From the NCBI GenBank assembly GCA_025937115.1, contig JAICSB010000059.1, positions 1-11,517 of the forward strand: a stretch of 11,517 nucleotides of DNA, read 5' to 3'. Below the pieces are notes generated by a model, which saw only the letters and a list, made by a program, of their open reading frames with translations, had not been told where the DNA came from and did no database searches. This document shows, in pieces, positions 1 through 6,231 of the stretch. This stretch comes from Pseudonocardiaceae bacterium (GTDB lineage: Bacteria; Actinomycetota; Actinomycetes; Mycobacteriales; Pseudonocardiaceae). Made by a program: the position numbers and the translations under genes. Each line of letters begins with the position of its first letter. Position 1 is the stretch's first letter.

Positions 1-198
1 AGCGACGACAACGTATGGGTGACCCACGTGCCGGCCCTTGACGGTCTGTCATCCTATGGTGACACCCGCGAGGCCGCGCTCGAGTCCACCCGAGAGGCCA
101 TCGCAGGCTACCTGGAGGCTGCAGGCAAGGCCGGTATCCCCCTGCCTCGCAGCGGACCCGAGCCGAGCATCGTCGAAGTCGAGGTGTCGCTGCCCTGA
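1..198 (+). CDS. HicB-like antitoxin, 3' end only (partial)
   Basis: The reading frame is open from the first base and ends at TGA 196-198, giving 65 residues of a protein whose start lies outside the window. The sequence begins SDDNVWVTHVPALDGLSSYG and continues with a helix (TREAALESTREAIAGYLEAA) and a terminal strand (VEVEVSLP). This is the layout of HicB-family antitoxins and HicB-like solitary proteins: a degenerate RNase-H-like fold made of an N-terminal strand pair with a (D/A)xPxLxG(L/C)xSxGdT turn, a long helix, and a final beta strand. HicB normally neutralises the HicA mRNA interferase and represses its own operon. No HicA is visible; it would lie upstream, outside the window. There is no C-terminal DNA-binding domain, so it belongs to the short HicB type. 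The family call is fairly confident; whether it is a working TA antitoxin is unknown. Confidence 0.7.
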   Translation, partial: SDDNVWVTHVPALDGLSSYGDTREAALESTREAIAGYLEAAGKAGIPLPRSGPEPSIVEVEVSLP

Positions 199-225
199 CT
201 CGCCTTCCTGGCTCCGGCCGTGGCG

Positions 226-507
226 GTCGGTCACCAGCATCGATGGTGGCTCGATCGGTCCCAGTACCGCCCGGCCGCCGAGCTTCATGCCGAGCCGGAG
301 GATCCCGGGTATCAGATTCAAGCGCATCTGGCCGAAGTCCGGGCTGCGCAGTGGGCCACGCTGACTTCGTGATGCGCTGACATCAGGGCGAACCCGCTCG
401 TGACGACGTGGCCCTGCGCGCGCAGCTCGTCGTAGTACGGGAAGGGGTCCTCGCGGATCGCCGGGTCGATCATCAGCCGCGACCCAAGGTCACCGGCGCG
501 CGTGATG
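226..507 (-). pseudogene. Cytochrome P450 N-terminal relic (frameshifted, truncated)
   Basis: Read on the minus strand, 507 to about 354 encodes a typical actinobacterial P450 N-terminus, including LMIDPAIREDPFPYYDELRAQ and then SGFALMSAHHEV. At about 351-353 the homology moves to another frame and continues as LRSPDFGQMRLNLIPGILR and LGPIEPPSMLVTD, ending near base 226. P450s normally continue here with PPEHTRYR, but what follows bears no resemblance to one. The I-helix, ExxR and haem-Cys regions are absent. Restoring the frame needs a single-base change near 352. No plausible start codon is visible: the N-terminal frame is closed by a TGA just upstream, near 514-516. So this is about 95 codons of a gene of roughly 400, decayed at both ends. 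The lost 3' part is replaced by the hicB-like gene, whose stop is at 198. Identification rests on recognisable motifs only; a subfamily cannot be assigned. Confidence 0.75.
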
Positions 508-516
508 CAGAGGTGT

Positions 517-573
517 CAAGCGGAACCTTTTGGCGGTCTGAGCGCCTCGAAGATCGCCAAAAGGTTCCACTTG
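517..573. repeat. Long inverted repeat, 23-nt arms
   Basis: The arms at 517-539 and 551-573 are reverse complements apart from one mismatch (521/569) and one G.T pair (536/554), around an 11-base loop. The perfect 14-base core is GGAACCTTTTGGCG / CGCCAAAAGGTTCC. It lies between the 5' end of the P450 relic and the cutA promoter. It is too long and too exact for an ordinary terminator and has no T-run at either end. It could still terminate transcription from either side, or be a copy of a small dispersed palindromic (REP/MITE-like) element. No target-site duplication could be made out. Confidence 0.75.
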
Positions 574-599
574 GCGCGGGGTGGCCCAGGGGCAGCTCG

Positions 600-605
600 T
601 ACCAT
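600..605 (+). promoter_or_regulatory. Putative -10 element of cutA (leaderless candidate)
   Basis: TACCAT fits the actinobacterial -10 pattern TANNNT. Its end lies 7 bases before GTG 613 and 10 before ATG 616, so transcription would begin at or next to the start codon. No Shine-Dalgarno sequence precedes the gene, which agrees with a leaderless mRNA. No convincing -35 is visible. Confidence 0.35.
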
Positions 606-615
606 TCCCGGTGTG

Positions 616-936
616 ATGGGTGAGCATGTCGTCGTGGTGTCGACTACGGGCAGCGAAGAGGCGGCTCGCGCTCTTGCTACTGGGGCGATCGAGGCCAGGC
701 TCGGCGCGTGCGCCCAGATCGTCGGGCCGATCACGAGTGTGTACCGGTGGAACGGCGAGGTGCAGACCGAGCAGGAATGGCGGCTGGAGATCAAGACCAC
801 CGCCGACCGGGTCACCGCACTGACGGCGCACATCAAGGACAACCACAGCTATGACCTACCCGAGATCATCGCGATCCCGATCGCCGGCGGCAGCGCCGAG
901 TACCTGTCCTGGCTTATTGCGGAGACGTGCGGCTGA
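616..936 (+). CDS. cutA: CutA1-family divalent-ion tolerance protein
   Basis: The protein has 106 residues, the usual CutA1 length (about 100-115). The family hallmarks are all present: an N-terminal strand (VVVVSTTGSEEAARALA), the helix-to-strand stretch ending in GACAQIVGPI (30-39), SVYRWNGEVQ (41-50), a basic WRLEIKTTADR strand, and the diagnostic HSYDLPEI (77-84). CutA1 forms very stable ferredoxin-like trimers in the cytoplasm. It was linked genetically to copper and divalent-cation tolerance in E. coli, but its molecular role is unsettled. Start: ATG 616 has an in-frame GTG directly before it (613), and either could be used. The frame stays open upstream to 502, but that extension would translate the inverted repeat and does not resemble CutA. 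It appears to be transcribed alone, with a hairpin just after the stop. Confidence 0.93.
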   Translation: MGEHVVVVSTTGSEEAARALATGAIEARLGACAQIVGPITSVYRWNGEVQTEQEWRLEIKTTADRVTALTAHIKDNHSYDLPEIIAIPIAGGSAEYLSWLIAETCG

Positions 937-946
937 GCCGGTGACG

Positions 947-961
947 GCTACGCAGCGTAGC
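947..961 (+). terminator. Hairpin terminator after cutA
   Basis: Eleven bases after the cutA stop lies GCTACG-CAG-CGTAGC, a perfect 6-bp stem with a 3-base loop, followed by an AT-richer stretch ending in TTTT at 975-978. There is no immediate T-run, as is common for actinobacterial terminators. Confidence 0.5.
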
Positions 962-1015
962 TGAATAATGTAAGTTTTCCGTGCCTGAAGCACTCAAGAT
1001 TCCACCATCTAGGTG

Positions 1016-1034
1016 GATGTGCAGGCTAACCTTC
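1016..1034 (+). promoter_or_regulatory. DtxR/IdeR-like half-box 1 (weak)
   Basis: The known IdeR/DtxR box is a 19-bp palindrome built on TTAGGTTAG-S-CTAACCTAA. Here AGGCTAACCT (1023-1032) matches the centre and right half exactly, but the left half is poor; by hand count 11 of 19 positions agree. It lies about 95 bases upstream of the iron-operon start codon. TAACCT (1027-1032) within it also fits a TANNNT -10. Taken alone the match is weak; the iron-uptake context makes it worth noting. Confidence 0.35.
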
Positions 1035-1070
1035 CCTTCGAAGGGCGACTTCTGGCAGATTTTTGTGAGG

Positions 1071-1089
1071 AATACCTAGCCTAACTCAC
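1071..1089 (+). promoter_or_regulatory. DtxR/IdeR-like half-box 2 (weak)
   Basis: TAGCCTAAC (1077-1085) reproduces the centre of the IdeR/DtxR palindrome, but the outer bases diverge; by hand count about 10 of 19 agree. It lies about 40 bases upstream of ATG 1129. TAGCCT (1077-1082) fits a TANNNT -10, so a bound repressor would cover the promoter. It is 55 bases from half-box 1. IdeR operators often come in pairs. Confidence 0.3.
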
Positions 1090-1128
1090 TCGATGGGCTG
1101 ACCGAACTTTTGGCATTCGGAGGGTCCG

Positions 1129-1584
1129 ATGTTGACCAGCAGGTGGCGAACCGCAAGTCTGGCACTGGTGGCTATCAGCGTTGTTGGACTTGCGGCCTGC
1201 TCAAGCGGTGGCGCCACGTCGGCGGGAGACACGTCGGCGGGAGACACGTCGGCTACCTCGGCTGCCGCAGCGCCGGAACGGCCGGCAACGGCGACCGACG
1301 TCGCGACGGGTCTGCGCAAGATCGACCAGATCGCCAAGCAGATCGCCGAAACGGCGGGGACCGATAAGGGCAGAGCGGTCAGCCTGGACGGCCAGCTTGA
1401 GCCGATCTGGAAGCAGATCGAGGACACCGTCAAGCAGAACGACCAGGACACCTACCTCGCGATGGAGGACAATTTCGCGGTGCTGGAGAAAGCGGCGGAC
1501 GAAGGCAATGTCGCGGAGGCAGCCAAGGGTTCCGCCGGGGTCACGTCGGCGGTGCAGCCCTACTTGGCGAAGTACTCAGGATGA
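1129..1584 (+). CDS. Small lipoprotein of the FTR1 iron operon
   Basis: The protein has 151 residues. It has a clear lipoprotein signal peptide: basic start (SRWR), hydrophobic core (LALVAISVVG), lipobox LAAC with the lipidated cysteine at 24. A flexible Ser/Ala/Thr linker follows (about 25-55), with two copies of TSAGD plus a partial third. The last 95 residues look all-helical and charged (GLRKIDQIAKQIAET, EPIWKQIEDTVKQND). The protein should sit on the outer face of the membrane. The start is secure: AGGG/GGAGGG lies 5-6 bases before ATG. The stop overlaps the next gene's start (ATGA, 1581-1584), so it is translationally coupled to the FTR1 permease. By analogy with EfeO or FTR1 N-terminal domains it may bind or hand over iron, but it has neither an EfeO cupredoxin nor a recognisable M75 HxxE motif. 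The family is not recognised; the role is inferred from context. Confidence 0.85.
   Translation: MLTSRWRTASLALVAISVVGLAACSSGGATSAGDTSAGDTSATSAAAAPERPATATDVATGLRKIDQIAKQIAETAGTDKGRAVSLDGQLEPIWKQIEDTVKQNDQDTYLAMEDNFAVLEKAADEGNVAEAAKGSAGVTSAVQPYLAKYSG
1216..1253 (+). repeat. In-frame 15-bp tandem repeat in the lipoprotein linker
   Basis: ACGTCGGCGGGAGAC occurs exactly twice (1216-1230, 1231-1245), followed by its first 8 bases (1246-1253). It is in frame and encodes TSAGD-TSAGD-TSA directly after the lipidation site. It could vary in copy number between strains and so change linker length without a frameshift. Confidence 0.9.
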
Positions 1585-2849
1585 TCAGACGCCGACTGCT
1601 CGGGTTGCTGCTGGCGCTCGCCGTTCTAGTGCCGATCGTGACATTGTTCAGCGCCGCAGCCGCCGGCGCTGCCCCGCAGGCTGCTGCCCAGCAGCAAGCG
1701 ATCACCCGCGAAGACGCGATCCGCCAGCTGGCCATGGTGCGTGCGTCAATCGACCAGACCTTGGAGCTGGTCAAGCAGGGAGATATCGATCAAGCCTATA
1801 CGCAGGCCAAGACCGGGTACCTGGACCACTTCGAGTACGTCGAGGTGCCGCTGCGGGTGGTCGCTCCAGACCTCACCGCCGACGCCGAGACGAAATTCGC
1901 CGAGATCCGCGGCCTGATCAAGTCCGGCGCGCCGGTTGACGCCGTGCGAACCAATATCGTCGAGTTACGGCGGTTGATCGATGACACCGAACGGCGGCTG
2001 ACCGACACCGGTTTCGACGCGGTCGCGGTGGTGGCGGGACAGTCATTCTTGATCATCTTCCGGGAGGGCCTGGAGGCAGTGTTGCTGCTGACTGCCTTGC
2101 TGGGCTATCTGGAGGCCACGAAGGCAACTCGGTACCGCAAGCCCATCGCGTGGGGAGTGGTCCTCGGGCTCGCGGCTACGGCGGTGACCTACCTGATCCT
2201 GCGGTTCGTTCTCGCGGTACTACCGGTCGGACGGGAGGTGCTGGAGGCGGTCGTCGCCACCGCCGCTGTCGCGGTGCTGCTGTACATCTCGTTCTGGCTG
2301 ATCGCGCGGCTGGAGCACCGTCGCTGGATGGAGTTCCTGCGCAGCCGGCTGTTCAACGCGGTGTCCATCGGGTCGACCACGGCGCTGGTGTTGGTGGGGT
2401 TCACCGCGATGTACCGGGAGGGCTTGGAGACCGCGCTGCTCTACCAGGCGCTGGTTGAGTTCGGCCAGGGGCTGGGCTGGTGGATCGTGGTCGGATTGGC
2501 CGCCGGTTTGACCGCCTTGGCGGTGGTGTCTTATTTGATCTTCAAGCTGGGCCGGCGGCTGCCGGTGAAGACCTTCCTGGTCGGTGCGGTAGTGCTGTTG
2601 ATGGCGACCTCGGTGGCCTTCCTCGGTAACGCCGTGCGAAGTCTGCAGACCGCCGACCTGATCGGCCTTACCCCGCTGCCCGGAGTGCCGCGAGCGCCGA
2701 TCTTCCTGTCCCAGGCACTGGGTTACTGGCCAAGCTTGCAGACGCTGGCCAGCCAAGCAGTACTGGTCGTCGTGTACGCGCTGGGAGCAGTGTGGTTGTT
2801 GATGGTGCGGCCCCGCCGGACGCGGGAGGCGCGATGGGTGTCCGGGTAG
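1581..2849 (+). CDS. FTR1-family iron permease with exported N-terminal domain
   Basis: The protein has 422 residues. A cleavable signal peptide (RRR, then a hydrophobic core, AGA-AP near 31) leads into an extracytoplasmic helical domain of about 110 residues (about 40-145) with many Asp/Glu residues and YLDHFEYVE (80-88). The FTR1/EfeU permease domain (about 150-415) follows. Both signature motifs of the family, REGLE, are present at 161-165 (IIFREGLEAVLLL) and 279-283 (MYREGLETALLY); their glutamates are the iron-path residues in yeast Ftr1p and bacterial EfeU. Seven or so further hydrophobic segments are visible. FTR1 proteins import iron across the membrane. Canonical bacterial systems pair EfeU with EfeO and the haem peroxidase EfeB, and neither is encoded here. 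The gene overlaps the lipoprotein by 4 bases and the HyuA-like gene by 16. Family call is confident; Fe2+ versus Fe3+ and the pairing with the neighbours are inferred. Confidence 0.93.
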   Translation: MIRRRLLGLLLALAVLVPIVTLFSAAAAGAAPQAAAQQQAITREDAIRQLAMVRASIDQTLELVKQGDIDQAYTQAKTGYLDHFEYVEVPLRVVAPDLTADAETKFAEIRGLIKSGAPVDAVRTNIVELRRLIDDTERRLTDTGFDAVAVVAGQSFLIIFREGLEAVLLLTALLGYLEATKATRYRKPIAWGVVLGLAATAVTYLILRFVLAVLPVGREVLEAVVATAAVAVLLYISFWLIARLEHRRWMEFLRSRLFNAVSIGSTTALVLVGFTAMYREGLETALLYQALVEFGQGLGWWIVVGLAAGLTALAVVSYLIFKLGRRLPVKTFLVGAVVLLMATSVAFLGNAVRSLQTADLIGLTPLPGVPRAPIFLSQALGYWPSLQTLASQAVLVVVYALGAVWLLMVRPRRTREARWVSG

Positions 2850-4858
2850 GCGCCGACGTCGGTGGCACCTTCACCAAGGCGGTCGCGATCGACTCCGTCA
2901 CTGGTGAGCTCGCCGGCCGTGCGGTGGTCCCCACCACCCACGACCACCGCGACGGAGTTTCCGCGGGCGTTGTCGACGTGGTCGCGAAGCTGGTCGCTGA
3001 AGTGGGCGCAGAGGCCATCGAACTGGTTACCCACTCCACCACGCAGGCGGTGAACGCGCTGCTGGAGGGCGACACCGTGCCGGTCGGTGTGCTCGGTATG
3101 GCCCGGCCCCCCTACCTTCGCAAGGCTCGCAACCGAACCACGATCAGCCGGGCTATCGCGCACGAGTTCCTCGATCTGTCCGGCGGCTTCGACGCCGGCG
3201 TGGCCCGCCAGGCACTGGCCCGGCTGGCCAGCGCCGGCGCCCAGGCGGTGTGCGTGGCCGAGGCCTTCGCGCCTGACGACTCGGCATGCGAGGACGCGGT
3301 CGCGGTACTGGCGGCGGAGCTGGGGCTGCCGGTGACGACCTCGTCGGGGCTGACCGGCCTGTACGGCCTCGAACTGCGCACGGTCACCGCCGCGCTCAAC
3401 GCCTCGATCCTGCCGATCGCGCTGCGCACCGCGGAGGTGGTGGAGGCTGGGGTGGCGGCCGCGGGGCTGACCTGCCCCGTGATGGTGATGCGTGGTGACG
3501 GTGGTGCCACCGATCTGGCCGGGTTCCGCGCCGCACCGGCTCGCACGCTGTACTCGGGGCCAGCGGCCTCGGTGGCCGGTGCGCTGCGCACGCTGCGGAT
3601 CGGCGACGGGGTGATCGTCGAGGTCGGCGGCACGTCCACCAACGTCGCGGCGATCACCGCCGGTCGTCCAGCGCTGTCCTACGTGCGGGTGGCCGGCCAG
3701 GCCACCGCGGTTCGGGCGTTGGACGTGCAGGTGGCCGGGGTCGCTGGCGGATCGATGCTCCGGGTGCGACGGCGCCGGATCTACGGTGTCGGGCCGCGCA
3801 GTGCACACATCGCAGGGCTGACCTATTCGTGCTTCCTGGCACCGGAGAGGTTGGCCGGCGCCCGCCCGGAGACCCTCGCGCCGCGACCCGGGGATCCGGC
3901 CGACTACCTGGCGTTGCGGCTGGTCGACGGCTCGATGGCCGCGCTGACCAACACGTGCGCCGCCAACGCTCTGGGCCTGGTTCCCGACGGCGACTACGCC
4001 GCCGGTCATCGACGCTCCGCGACCGTGGCGCTGGACATCGCCGGGGCGGCGATGCGCCTTTCCGGCAGCGAACTCGCTCGCCGGATGATGCAGGCCTCCA
4101 CCGAGGCGCTGGCCGACCTGGTCACCGCGGTCGCCGCCCAGCACCGCCTCACCCAGCCCACCGTGATCGCCGTCGGTGGCGGCGCCAGCGTGCTGGGTCG
4201 GCCGCTGGCCGGCACGCTCGGGCTGGACTGCCAGATACCCCCGGGCGCCGAGGTGATCTCCTCGATGGGAGATGCGCTGTCATTGGTGCGTGCCGAGCGG
4301 GAACGCACCGTATCCCGCCCCACGCCGGCCGACGTCGACGCCCTGATCGCCGAGGTCGAAGCCGAAGCGCTCGCCGCGGGTGCGTCGCCGACCTCGCTGC
4401 AGGTCCAAGTCAGCCAGATCGGGGATCGTGGTGCGATCCGCGCGGTGGCGGTGGGCGCACTCGTGCTCGGCTCCGGTGTGGTGCCTGGCCGGCCACCGCT
4501 GAGCCGGGAGGCGATCATCGACGTGTCCCACGCAGCGGGCGGTTCGGAACAGGTCGATCCGGTCGGGCGGTTCTGGCTGAGCTCACACGATGGCCGAGTG
4601 CTGCTCTTCGACCGATTCGGCGACCCCACTCTGGACGTGCGCGGTGAAGCGATCCTGCTTAACGGCTCGCCGGATGAGCCGCTGGAAGTGACCATCGGAT
4701 CGGTGGTCTCCCGACACGTCCGGAATGTGGGGCCGATCACTGTGCAACCCACCACCTGGGTGGTCCAAGACGGTCGGATCCGGGAGCTGGCCGACCCGGA
4801 TGCAATCGCGGAGACTGTCGGCGGCAGCGCCGCCGCGGTGATCGTCGGGCGTGCCTGA
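2834..4858 (+). CDS. Hydantoinase/oxoprolinase (HyuA-like) ASKHA ATPase
   Basis: The protein has 674 residues from ATG 2834, which has GGGAGG four bases upstream and makes the protein begin at MGVRVGADVGGTFTK, the family N-terminus. A longer frame from 2792 would add 14 unconvincing residues. Motifs in order: phosphate loop GADVGGTFT (6-14), THSTT (66-70), SGPAASVAGA, second phosphate region EVGGTSTN (263-270), VGPRSA (319-324), and adenosine motif VGGGASVLG (447-455). A C-terminal region of about 180 residues follows. HyuA-type proteins use ATP to activate cyclic amides, or carbonyl substrates in acetone/acetophenone carboxylases, normally together with a HyuB subunit; no HyuB is present here. 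The position inside an iron-permease operon is unusual. Deviations: FTK where FTD is usual in the P-loop, and an unusual insert rich in Arg near VRRRRIYG. The substrate is unknown; a cytoplasmic partner role in iron or siderophore chemistry is speculation. Confidence 0.88.
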   Translation: MGVRVGADVGGTFTKAVAIDSVTGELAGRAVVPTTHDHRDGVSAGVVDVVAKLVAEVGAEAIELVTHSTTQAVNALLEGDTVPVGVLGMARPPYLRKARNRTTISRAIAHEFLDLSGGFDAGVARQALARLASAGAQAVCVAEAFAPDDSACEDAVAVLAAELGLPVTTSSGLTGLYGLELRTVTAALNASILPIALRTAEVVEAGVAAAGLTCPVMVMRGDGGATDLAGFRAAPARTLYSGPAASVAGALRTLRIGDGVIVEVGGTSTNVAAITAGRPALSYVRVAGQATAVRALDVQVAGVAGGSMLRVRRRRIYGVGPRSAHIAGLTYSCFLAPERLAGARPETLAPRPGDPADYLALRLVDGSMAALTNTCAANALGLVPDGDYAAGHRRSATVALDIAGAAMRLSGSELARRMMQASTEALADLVTAVAAQHRLTQPTVIAVGGGASVLGRPLAGTLGLDCQIPPGAEVISSMGDALSLVRAERERTVSRPTPADVDALIAEVEAEALAAGASPTSLQVQVSQIGDRGAIRAVAVGALVLGSGVVPGRPPLSREAIIDVSHAAGGSEQVDPVGRFWLSSHDGRVLLFDRFGDPTLDVRGEAILLNGSPDEPLEVTIGSVVSRHVRNVGPITVQPTTWVVQDGRIRELADPDAIAETVGGSAAAVIVGRA

Positions 4859-4860
4859 CC

Positions 4861-5313
4861 ATGGCGCTTTACACCCCTCAAGCCCAGCGGCGCCGGCAGC
4901 TGGTGATCCTCGCGGTCGCGGCGTTCGTCCTCGGCGGTGTGCTGGGCGGCTTTGTGGGGCGCTTCAGCGCACCGACGCCAGCAGATCGGGTAGCGGCGGT
5001 GCGCGAGCAGGCTCGGCAGACATCCTCGCAGCTTCGGGTACTGTCGTTGCACGTCGAGGCCGGGGCTGCGTCGATGGGAACGGGCGGCGACGCGGGCGCC
5101 GGTCTCGCCCTGCAGCGCGCCGACGCCGACCTCACAAGCACGCTGGAGCGCGCACCGTGGATCACCGCGGAACGCCGCACCGCGCTCACGACGCACTTAC
5201 GCGAGCTGGAACGCACGGCGAGTTCCGGAGCGGCGACGAAGCCGTTCGCCGCCGACGTCGACAGCCTCGCCACCGAGATCGACACCACGTTCGGCCTCAG
5301 CCCCGCTTCCTGA
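4861..5313 (+). CDS. Small membrane-anchored helical protein of the iron operon
   Basis: The protein has 150 residues. A basic N-terminus (QRRRQ, 9-13) precedes one hydrophobic segment with glycine-zipper character (about 14-34, VLGGVLGGFVG). No clear signal-peptidase site follows, so it is probably a signal anchor with the rest outside the cell. The remainder (about 40-150) looks helical, with regularly spaced Arg, Glu and Asp (REQARQTSSQLRVL, HLRELERT). ATG lies only 2 bases after the HyuA-like stop, with no Shine-Dalgarno sequence of its own, so translation is probably coupled. It is the last gene of the operon and is followed by a hairpin. No family is recognised. It resembles the lipoprotein and the FTR1 N-terminal domain in being a short helical surface module, which suggests a structural or iron-presenting accessory role. 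This is inference from position only. Confidence 0.8.
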   Translation: MALYTPQAQRRRQLVILAVAAFVLGGVLGGFVGRFSAPTPADRVAAVREQARQTSSQLRVLSLHVEAGAASMGTGGDAGAGLALQRADADLTSTLERAPWITAERRTALTTHLRELERTASSGAATKPFAADVDSLATEIDTTFGLSPAS

Positions 5314-5314
5314 A

Positions 5315-5343
5315 TCCGCTGTCGGGAACCTTTACCCAGCGGA
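5315..5343 (+). terminator. Hairpin terminator of the iron operon
   Basis: TCCGCTG (5315-5321) pairs with CAGCGGA (5337-5343), a perfect 7-bp stem directly after the operon's last stop codon. The 15-base loop contains a possible extra GGG/CCC pairing. There is no T-run. GC content drops sharply just beyond it. Confidence 0.55.
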
Positions 5344-6133
<790 letters not shown>

Positions 6134-6135
6134 CG

Positions 6136-6155
6136 CCGCTGTACGGCGGCAGCGG
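6136..6155 (+). terminator. Hairpin terminator after the Rpf gene
   Basis: CCGCTG (6136-6141) and CAGCGG (6150-6155) form a 6-bp GC-rich stem with an 8-base loop, 2 bases after the stop. The stem is identical in sequence to the core of the hairpin at 5316-5342, so rpf lies between two terminators with matching stems. Confidence 0.55.
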
Positions 6156-6176
6156 GAATGCACCGCCCTGCTCCAC

Positions 6177-6204
6177 TTGTTGGGCACAGTGCTGCTATTA
6201 GTGT
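6177..6204 (+). promoter_or_regulatory. Putative promoter of the MFS gene
   Basis: TTGTTG (6177-6182) and TAGTGT (6199-6204, TANNNT type) are separated by 16 bases. Transcription would begin near 6211, leaving a leader of about 20 bases with AGGA (6224-6227) ahead of GTG 6232/6235. Confidence 0.4.
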
Positions 6205-6231
6205 GGCTAACAAGATCGGGACAAGGATGGT

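Noticed and set aside
49..327. A minus-strand gene of 92 codons
   Set aside because: Its first 38 or so residues are the out-of-frame continuation of the P450 relic, and the rest is antisense to the hicB-like gene.
502..615. N-terminal extension of CutA from 502
   Set aside because: It would translate the inverted repeat and does not resemble CutA; the family begins at 613/616.
1001..1017. TCCACC/GGTGGA hairpin as a second cutA terminator
   Set aside because: Short stem, no T-run, and a better hairpin already follows cutA at 947-961.
2792..2833. Upstream start of the HyuA-like gene
   Set aside because: The 14 extra residues are not part of the family; ATG 2834 has a good ribosome site and gives the expected N-terminus.
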